Below the pieces are notes generated by a model. It had not been told where the DNA came from. It saw only the letters and a program-made list of their open reading frames with translations, and made no database searches. A stretch of 18,059 nt of DNA from an uncultured Clostridia bacterium (GTDB lineage Bacteria > Bacillota > Clostridia > Oscillospirales > Acutalibacteraceae): NCBI GenBank assembly GCA_946628455.1, contig CAMOWP010000021.1, forward strand, positions 1 through 18,059, read 5' to 3'. The number at the start of each line of letters is the position of its first letter. Position 1 is the first letter of the stretch. Position numbers and translations under genes: made by a program. Positions 1 through 6,300 of this stretch are shown in pieces.

Positions 1-1
1 G

Positions 2-2857
2 AGCAGCCTGACGATTTTCGGTCAGGAAAACGGCACGGGTACGCTGACTGCTACAGGCGGTGACGACGCAGCAGGTATCGGCGGAATTTACGACAAAAGC
101 GGTCCTATAACTATTAACGGCGGAACCATTAATGCTACCGGCGATGATAACGGCGGCGCAGGTATCGGTGCCAGTGACGGCAACTCATGCGGTAATATTA
201 CCATTAACGGCGGTACGGTTAATGCTTATGCAAGCGGCTCTTCCAATATATACGTTATCGGAGACGCCGGTTGGAGTTCAAACGGCGACGGTACTATTGC
301 CATTCATGGCGGAACTGTAAATGTTAATCCCGGCGAATATACCTACGGTATTGGCTATAGCGGTAACGGCACCATTAACATCACCGGCGGCGTAGTTAAT
401 GTTAACAAAGACAAGGCTTGGGCAACGGGCTTTAAAGGTGGTAATCTTAATGTGAGCGGCGGTGAAGTTTATGCAGCGGGTAGTGTTGCTGTTATGAGCA
501 GCGCTAACTTTACAGGCGGAACCTTTATTGCAGAAAGCATCAGGGATAACAACCCGGCTATCCAAAGTTCTGTTTCTATCGCTTCCGGTCTTAAGGTATT
601 ACTCGGCAGCGATGAGGCAAGCGCAACTGAGGTTGAACCGTCTTTCATTAACTACAATAGTAGTGCATATTGGAATGCCAACCCTAAATGGATAAAGATT
701 TATCCTGCTCCTGCTTATCCTACAGCAACCATCACAGATATCACTGATACTGCTGAAAACGATAAGGGTCTTGACAAGGCATACAAGTACGTTGCAAACG
801 ACGACGGTCACGATTTTGACGGCTACAGAGCTGATTTCGTTGTTACCTTCGACGAGGATGTAGCAGCAGGCGACTTTGAGCTCTGGGGCAAGTTCGGCTC
901 ACACGACTGGACTAAGATGGAAGATTTCACTGCAACAGCAGGTCAGAAATACTATCTTCTCAGAGACGTATTTGAGTGGAATCTCACTTATGCAGACGTT
1001 ATAAGCGAAATCGGAACCTTCCTTTGCGGCTTCAAGGGTGACGCAGAGCTTGAAACAAAGATGAACGTTGCTCTCGTTATCTACGACGCAGCTGACCCTG
1101 AGAATACAGAATACACAGTAAACGATACTGAGTATACTATTCCTGAGGCAGACAAGTCTTATCCGACTGCAACTATCACAGACATTACCGAAACAGCTGA
1201 TAACGCTATGGGCCTCAACAAGGCTTATAAGTACGAAGCAAACAACGACGGTCATTATTATGATAACTACAGAGCAGACTTTGTAGTTACATTTGACGAA
1301 GACGTTGTTGCAGGCGACTTTGAGCTTTGGGGCAAGTTCGGCTCACACGACTGGACTAAGATGGAAGATTTCACTGCAACAGCAGGTCAGAAATACTATC
1401 TTCTCAGAGACGTTTATGAGTGGAATCTCACTTATGCAGACGTACTCAGCGAAATCGGTACATTCTACTGCGGCTTCAAGGGCGACGCTGAAGTTGAAAC
1501 AAAGATGAACGTTGCGCTCGTTATCTACGATGCAGCTGACCCTGAGAATACAGCATACACGGTAAACGATACTGAGTATACAATTCCCGAGGTTGACAAG
1601 TCTTATCCGACAGCTACTATCACAGATATTACCGAAACTGCTGATAACGCTATGGGTCTCAACAAGGCTTATAAGTATGAAGCTAACAATGACGGTCATT
1701 ACTATGATAATTACAGAGCTGACTTTGTAGTTACATTTGACGAAGACGTTGTTGCAGGCGACTTTGAGCTCTGGGGCAAGTTCGGCTCACACGACTGGAC
1801 CAAGATGGATGATTTCACTGCAACAGCAGGTCAGAAATACTATCTTCTCAGAGACGTTTATGAGTGGAATCTCACTTATGCAGACGTACTCAGCGAAATC
1901 GGTACATTCTACTGCGGTGTTAAAGGCGACGCTTACACAGAAACCAAGATGAACGTTGCTCTCGTTATTTACGACGCAGCTGACCCTGAGAATACAGCAT
2001 ACACAGTAAATGATACTGAGTATACTATTCCTGCTGTAGAATATAACGACAAGCTCAGCATTACAACGGATGATAAGATTGACCTTAACTTCTACATTGA
2101 TCCTGCTAACGTTGAATCAATCACTGTAAGCTACAACTCAACTCCGGACGCTGAAACAAACACTCCTGCAACAAAGGAAATCAGCGGCGCAGAGCTTGAA
2201 GCAATCAGGGACGGCGATTTCTACAAGGTAGTAGTTCCGCTCGCTCCTGCTCAGATTCGTGACGAGATTCAGGTAACCGTTAACGAAACAATCGGAGAGC
2301 GCAGAGTTCTCAATTACTCAATCGCTGATTACTGTAACGTAATTCTTGCAGGTACTGAATATGATGCAGAGACTAAGGCTCTTGCACAGGCAACTCTTGA
2401 TTACGGTAAAGCTGCTTCCGATTACTTCGGATATAACACAGCAGCTTACGCTGATTATACAATTGCTAATCCGACCGCTACCTTCGGCACATACGGCGCA
2501 GGCACAGCAAGCGGAATTACAATTACAAGCGTATCTTACGTTGCCAAGTCAGTTCCTGAGCTTCGTTTCACAGTAAGCGGACTTACAGAAGCTAAAGCAG
2601 CTGAAATGAGCGTAAGCTCAAATATCGGCGAGGCTTCCTTTGCTAAGCTTGCTGACGGAACAATCGTTCTTCAGGTAACGGGAATTCCTGCAGCTTTACT
2701 CGGTCAGGAAATTCAGATTACAGGTGATGTAAACGTAAGCTATACTCCGCTCAGATGGGCACAGCTTGCTTCACAGGCAAATAACGCTGAGCTTTCAGCT
2801 CTCGGCAACGCAGTAGGTAACTACGCAGCCGCAGCAGCTCAGGTATTTTCAAATTAA
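2..2857 (+). CDS. Giant surface/secreted protein, beta-helix plus tandem repeats (5' truncated)
   Basis: The frame is open from base 2 with no start, so the gene begins before the window; 951 residues are visible. An ATG at 452 exists, but the same repeat-type sequence continues upstream of it, so it is internal. Visible residues 1-150 carry repeated ITINGGT(V/I)NA strands with AGIG turns, typical of right-handed beta-helix surface proteins of Clostridia (Cthe_2159-like carbohydrate-binding folds are one possibility). Residues 239-680 are three 148-residue repeats. Residues 681-951 form a two-lobed module: a beta-rich lobe, a helix with LDYGKAASDYFGYN, a second beta lobe, and a final Ala-rich helix. 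A similar module opens the protein encoded at 3394. There is no LPXTG sorting motif, membrane anchor or dockerin at the C-terminus. A small peptide gene follows 15 bases after the stop. Substrate and partner are unknown; adhesion or glycan binding is inference. Confidence 0.85.
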   Translation, partial: SSLTIFGQENGTGTLTATGGDDAAGIGGIYDKSGPITINGGTINATGDDNGGAGIGASDGNSCGNITINGGTVNAYASGSSNIYVIGDAGWSSNGDGTIAIHGGTVNVNPGEYTYGIGYSGNGTINITGGVVNVNKDKAWATGFKGGNLNVSGGEVYAAGSVAVMSSANFTGGTFIAESIRDNNPAIQSSVSIASGLKVLLGSDEASATEVEPSFINYNSSAYWNANPKWIKIYPAPAYPTATITDITDTAENDKGLDKAYKYVANDDGHDFDGYRADFVVTFDEDVAAGDFELWGKFGSHDWTKMEDFTATAGQKYYLLRDVFEWNLTYADVISEIGTFLCGFKGDAELETKMNVALVIYDAADPENTEYTVNDTEYTIPEADKSYPTATITDITETADNAMGLNKAYKYEANNDGHYYDNYRADFVVTFDEDVVAGDFELWGKFGSHDWTKMEDFTATAGQKYYLLRDVYEWNLTYADVLSEIGTFYCGFKGDAEVETKMNVALVIYDAADPENTAYTVNDTEYTIPEVDKSYPTATITDITETADNAMGLNKAYKYEANNDGHYYDNYRADFVVTFDEDVVAGDFELWGKFGSHDWTKMDDFTATAGQKYYLLRDVYEWNLTYADVLSEIGTFYCGVKGDAYTETKMNVALVIYDAADPENTAYTVNDTEYTIPAVEYNDKLSITTDDKIDLNFYIDPANVESITVSYNSTPDAETNTPATKEISGAELEAIRDGDFYKVVVPLAPAQIRDEIQVTVNETIGERRVLNYSIADYCNVILAGTEYDAETKALAQATLDYGKAASDYFGYNTAAYADYTIANPTATFGTYGAGTASGITITSVSYVAKSVPELRFTVSGLTEAKAAEMSVSSNIGEASFAKLADGTIVLQVTGIPAALLGQEIQITGDVNVSYTPLRWAQLASQANNAELSALGNAVGNYAAAAAQVFSN
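716..2047 (+). repeat. Three tandem 444-bp in-frame repeats
   Basis: Units begin at 716, 1160 and 1604, each with the codons for YPTATITDIT, and each is 444 bases (148 codons); the last fades into the next domain near 2045. Each unit encodes an all-beta-looking module containing GDFELWGKFGSHDW, GQKYYLLRDV and NVALVIYDAADPENT. Units 2 and 3 are very similar throughout. Unit 1 differs clearly in its first third but is almost identical in DNA to the others in the central section (about 870-1000 in unit 1). Confidence 0.95.
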
Positions 2858-2872
2858 AGGAGGGTTTGAAGT

Positions 2873-3037
2873 ATGAGAAAATTTAATGAGTACAGAGAGC
2901 CTGAATTTAAGGTAGTAAAAACCGCTTCAGAGGATATCATTACTGGTTCAACAGGCGGAACTCTTGATGTTATCTCTGACGCTTGGGACACAGGCTCAAG
3001 CGGCAGCGGCTCAGGCGGACTCGGCTTCGGCGTTTAA
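2873..3037 (+). CDS. Small peptide, EPEFKVV/EDIITGSTG family (copy 1)
   Basis: The 54-residue product follows a strong AAGGAGGG site at 2857-2864 that overlaps the stop of the giant gene upstream, so the two are probably co-transcribed. Residues 7-28 (YREPEFKVV, then EDIITGSTG) match the peptide encoded at 9063 at 18 of 22 positions. The rest is a variable Asp/Gly/Ser-rich tail ending in GGLGFGV. There is no signal peptide, membrane segment or Cys. The layout of a conserved charged front half and a variable Gly-rich tail recalls precursor peptides, and YxxP at the start of the conserved part recalls some RiPP leaders; neither is proof. I recall many unnamed 50-70 aa proteins in gut Firmicutes of the general form YxxP...EDxIT, but cannot check this. 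Function unknown. Confidence that it is a real gene comes from the paralogue, the RBS and the matching position. Confidence 0.85.
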   Translation: MRKFNEYREPEFKVVKTASEDIITGSTGGTLDVISDAWDTGSSGSGSGGLGFGV

Positions 3038-3067
3038 GCGAAACTGATTGAATAAAATTTATGGGAT

Positions 3068-3090
3068 GCCCCGGTGAAAATCGGGGCTTC
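3068..3090 (+). terminator. Possible terminator after small peptide gene 1
   Basis: The hairpin GCCCCG (3068-3073) / CGGGGC (3082-3087) has an 8-base loop, lies 30 bases past the stop codon, and is followed by TTCCTC rather than a clean T-run. It could equally be part of the repeat element that follows. Confidence 0.4.
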
Positions 3091-3095
3091 CTCAA

Positions 3096-3235
3096 AAATG
3101 CAGGGGAGGGCATCAGCGCCCTTCCACTGCTCGTACCTACGATTGTAGCCTGTTGGTTTGCAATTACCGTAGGGGCGACCATTGGTCGCCCGCAAATGTA
3201 GGGGAGGGCCTCTGCGCCCTCCCACTGCTCGTCCC
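3096..3235. repeat. Two direct hairpin repeats flanking a palindrome (REP/MITE-like)
   Basis: Copy 1 (3096-3137) and copy 2 (3194-3235) share AAATG, then AGGGGAGGGC, a short loop, GCGCCCT, and CCACTGCTCGT. In copy 2, GGGAGGGC (3202-3209) pairs perfectly with GCCCTCCC (3216-3223). In copy 1 the same stem (3104-3111 with 3118-3125) has one G-T pair. Between them lies GGGCGACCA/TGGTCGCCC (3173-3191), a near-perfect palindrome. Elements with GTAGGGGCG-type palindromes are, as I recall, scattered between genes in related Clostridia. Confidence 0.75.
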
Positions 3236-3263
3236 TATAATTCTCCATTCTCAATTCCCGCAA

Positions 3264-3298
3264 TTGTTAATTGTTAATTATTAATTGTTAATTGAATT
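3264..3298. repeat. Tandem heptamer TTGTTAA tract
   Basis: Four heptamers (TTGTTAA, TTGTTAA, TTATTAA, TTGTTAA) and a degenerate fifth (TTGAATT) lie head to tail directly after the hairpin repeats. The tract is AT-only apart from one G in most units. Confidence 0.8.
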
Positions 3299-3393
3299 CG
3301 TAAATTACTGCTGTATTTTACAGCGTTTAAATATATAGCTCCGCTGCCCGAGGGGCGGCATATCTTAATATATGAACAGGAGAAACAAAAATT

Positions 3394-6300
3394 ATGAGAT
3401 TATTTAAAAAGCTACTGTCAATAAGCATTTCGCTGATTATGGCGGCGGCTGTTATGCTCGGCTTCAGCGCAGTTTCAAGCGCCGCTGACGAGCCGAATAA
3501 CAACGTCAGCCTCACCGTCGGCGAAAATATAGTATCTCATTACTATATCGATTCTGCTTATTACAGGGAAAAGGGCTGCGATTCGCTTCAGTATTCCTAT
3601 AACTCAACTAATGAGAAAGAGGAGTACAACAGGGTAGAATCGGGCGTTAAAAGCCTCGGCAGCGACGACGTTTATGTTATTGACGCTTATCAGGCAGCAG
3701 CTCAGATTGCGGAGCCCACCGTTATTGAAATTTATAAGGACGGCGAGGTTTTTGACACGGTAAGATATTCCTCAAAAACCTATTGCGACTCCGTTATTTC
3801 AATGACCGATGAGGAGCTTGCTCAGGCAGGAATCAGCAAGGGCAGAACTCTCAGCAGGCTTTGCAAGGCTATTGTTGCTTACGGAAAGTCGGCTCAGGAG
3901 GCGTTTAATTACAACGCTTCAACCGTTGACGGCGCAACAACTATTACCGACGATTACGCAGAGGAGCTCGGAATTCCCTCCGCTGCTTACACTCCAACTC
4001 AGTCAAAAACAGCAGGGGATAACGTAAGCTTCAGAACGGCTTCGTTCATCTGCACCTCGTCGGCTAAAATGCGTTTTTATCTCAACGTTAAGGATGAAAG
4101 CGACACAACAAATTACGGCGAGCCCGTTATAACGGGAATTGAAAACTTTACATACGAAAAGGGCTACGTTGAAAATAACGGCGCAAAGCAGTATTTTATT
4201 CAGGTTAACAACATCAAGCCTGTTGATTTTGATGCAAAAATCAACATCAGCTATGCGGGCGCGTCAGTTTCAATGAGCGTTCTTGATTACGCGGGCGCGG
4301 TTATTAACAGCGCTGCTATGAACGCGCAGACTAAAACGCTTGCAAAATCGCTGATTATTTATAACGCAAAGGCTGAGGATTTCTTCTTTAGCCACGACAC
4401 AGTTCTTCACGCGGCAAATGCCGCAAGCTGTACTGAGGCGGGCAACATCGCTTATTACACCTGCAACGATTGCGATAAAATTTTTGCAGATTCTTACGGC
4501 GACAGAGAAATAACTCTTGCAGACACAGTTGTTGCACCGCTCGGCCATAACTATGAAGAGGCTGTAACAGCTCCAACCTGCACCGAGCAGGGCTTCACAA
4601 CCTACACCTGCTCACGCTGCGGAGACACTTACAAGGATAATTACACCCCCGCAACGGGCCACACCTACGGCGCTCCGAGCTGGAGCTGGGTTGGCAACGA
4701 TACTGACGGCTACACCTCCGCAACCGCAACCTTCACCTGCACGAAGGACGCTTCGCATACTGAAGCTGTAACGGACAGCAGCATTGATTACGCTGAAACG
4801 GTTGCTCCGCAGCCTGGCGTTGAAGGCGAGGGCACTTACACCGCTTCGGTAACCTTCGGCGGTAACACTTACACCGATACAAAAACTGTTGCTATTGAAG
4901 CGCTTCCCGTTATCAAAGCAACGTTCACACATTCCGATAATCTCGCTAACGTTGAAAACTACCTTTACAGAGCAGGTAATTCAAACGCAATCACTCTCGG
5001 CACTCTCTTTAAGGTTGCCGATGAAACAGTTCCGAGCTCAGCTGACGTAAATGTAACAATAACAAACGTTGACTCCGCAAACACAACCGCGGCAGGCACG
5101 TTTACAAAGAACGCAACTGACTGGACTCAGGGCACCGTTAAGTTCACGGGCGAAGGCGTTGTTAAGGTAACGATTAAGGAAGCTGACGGCGAAGCATATG
5201 TTCTTCCGCTTGAGGTTGTTCCCGGAACAAACTACACCGAGGGCGCAACCGTTAAGAACAACACAAACTCAGTTCTTCTCGGTAACGTCGTTCTTGCAAC
5301 AAGCAGCGGAAACGTTGCCGCTATGACTCTTTCAAATAAGTCCTTCTACGGTAACGGCTTTACCCTTGACGCAAGCGGCTCGGGCATATCTTCACGCACT
5401 AACGGCTTAATCTGCTTAACGAATACGATATTTGATAACGTTGTTGTTAAGGGTCCGACCTTCACCGAATATCAGGGCTCCTTCGGTAACGATTATTACG
5501 CTTCAACCGTATGGGTTTATAACGGAACAAACAGCGTTATCAGCAACTGTCATATCACGGGCGCGGCTTCTCCTGTTCGCGTTATGGGCGATGTGACAAT
5601 TGAAAATACAGTGCTCAGCGGCGGCATTTATGCTAACCTTGAATTCAAGAGCGGCAATGCGATTATTGACGGAGTAACAACCGTTAATAAGCAAAACGGC
5701 CTCGGCATTGTTTTTGATACGGATTGCTCGGCAGGCTCATCAATAACTCTTAAAGGCGAGCTTACTCAGCATAACTTTATTTCAGAAAACACTAAGATGG
5801 CGAACTCCGCCGCAACAAATCTTAAGGACAGAATGTTCGGCTCGGCTTACAGCAAATTCCAGTTCACGTCGGGCGGAACAAAGTATGTAAACACGGGTAT
5901 AATCTCAATGTCGAATTATGTCGGAGAAAATCAAATTGTTGATTTACGTTCCGATAAAAAGAATTATTCAGGCGCGGTTGCAACAATGAGCTTCGGCTCC
6001 TTAACTGTTAACGGCTATGTTTACACAATGGAAAACACAGACCCGTCAGCCCTTGAAACAAGCTACACGGAGCCTGAATATTCACCGTCAGAGCAGAGAT
6101 ATTATGAGCCTGTATTCACCTGGGCTGTACCTTCGGGAGATAACGTTCCCGCCGGCGGAGACGCTCACTGTTATAAGGATTCAAACGGCGTTCTTCAGAT
6201 TCAGTTTTTAAGCGGCGGCTCAAAAACTCTCAGCGTTGCTTCTCTTCCGAGCGTTAAGAAATACGGCAGGAAGGTAATCGCTTCATCTGTTACCTGCACA

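Larger units (their letters stand above)
3038..3393. other. Intergenic region with composite palindromic repeats
   Basis: This 356-base gap holds, in order, a GC-rich hairpin after the small peptide gene, two direct copies of a hairpin repeat flanking a third palindrome, a TTGTTAA heptamer tract, and two further hairpins in the probable 5' leader of the next gene. Those two are GCTGTA/TACAGC at 3310-3324 with a 3-base loop, and GCTGCCC/GGGCGGC at 3343-3359 with loop GAG and one G-T pair. A weak promoter candidate is TTGAAT (3292-3297), 16 bases, TATTTT (3314-3319). Long reading frames antisense through this region show no protein character. Confidence 0.7.

Noticed and set aside
899..1952. 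Repeated short frames on both strands inside the 444-base repeats
   Set aside because: They recur only because the underlying DNA repeats; the main frame carries the protein-like signal.
3096..3235. CRISPR array
   Set aside because: Only two long repeat copies, self-palindromic, with one spacer that is itself a palindrome and no cas gene nearby.
2970..3263. Minus-strand open frames across the intergenic repeats
   Set aside because: They translate hairpin repeats into Arg/Pro-rich sequence, lack ribosome sites and resemble no protein.
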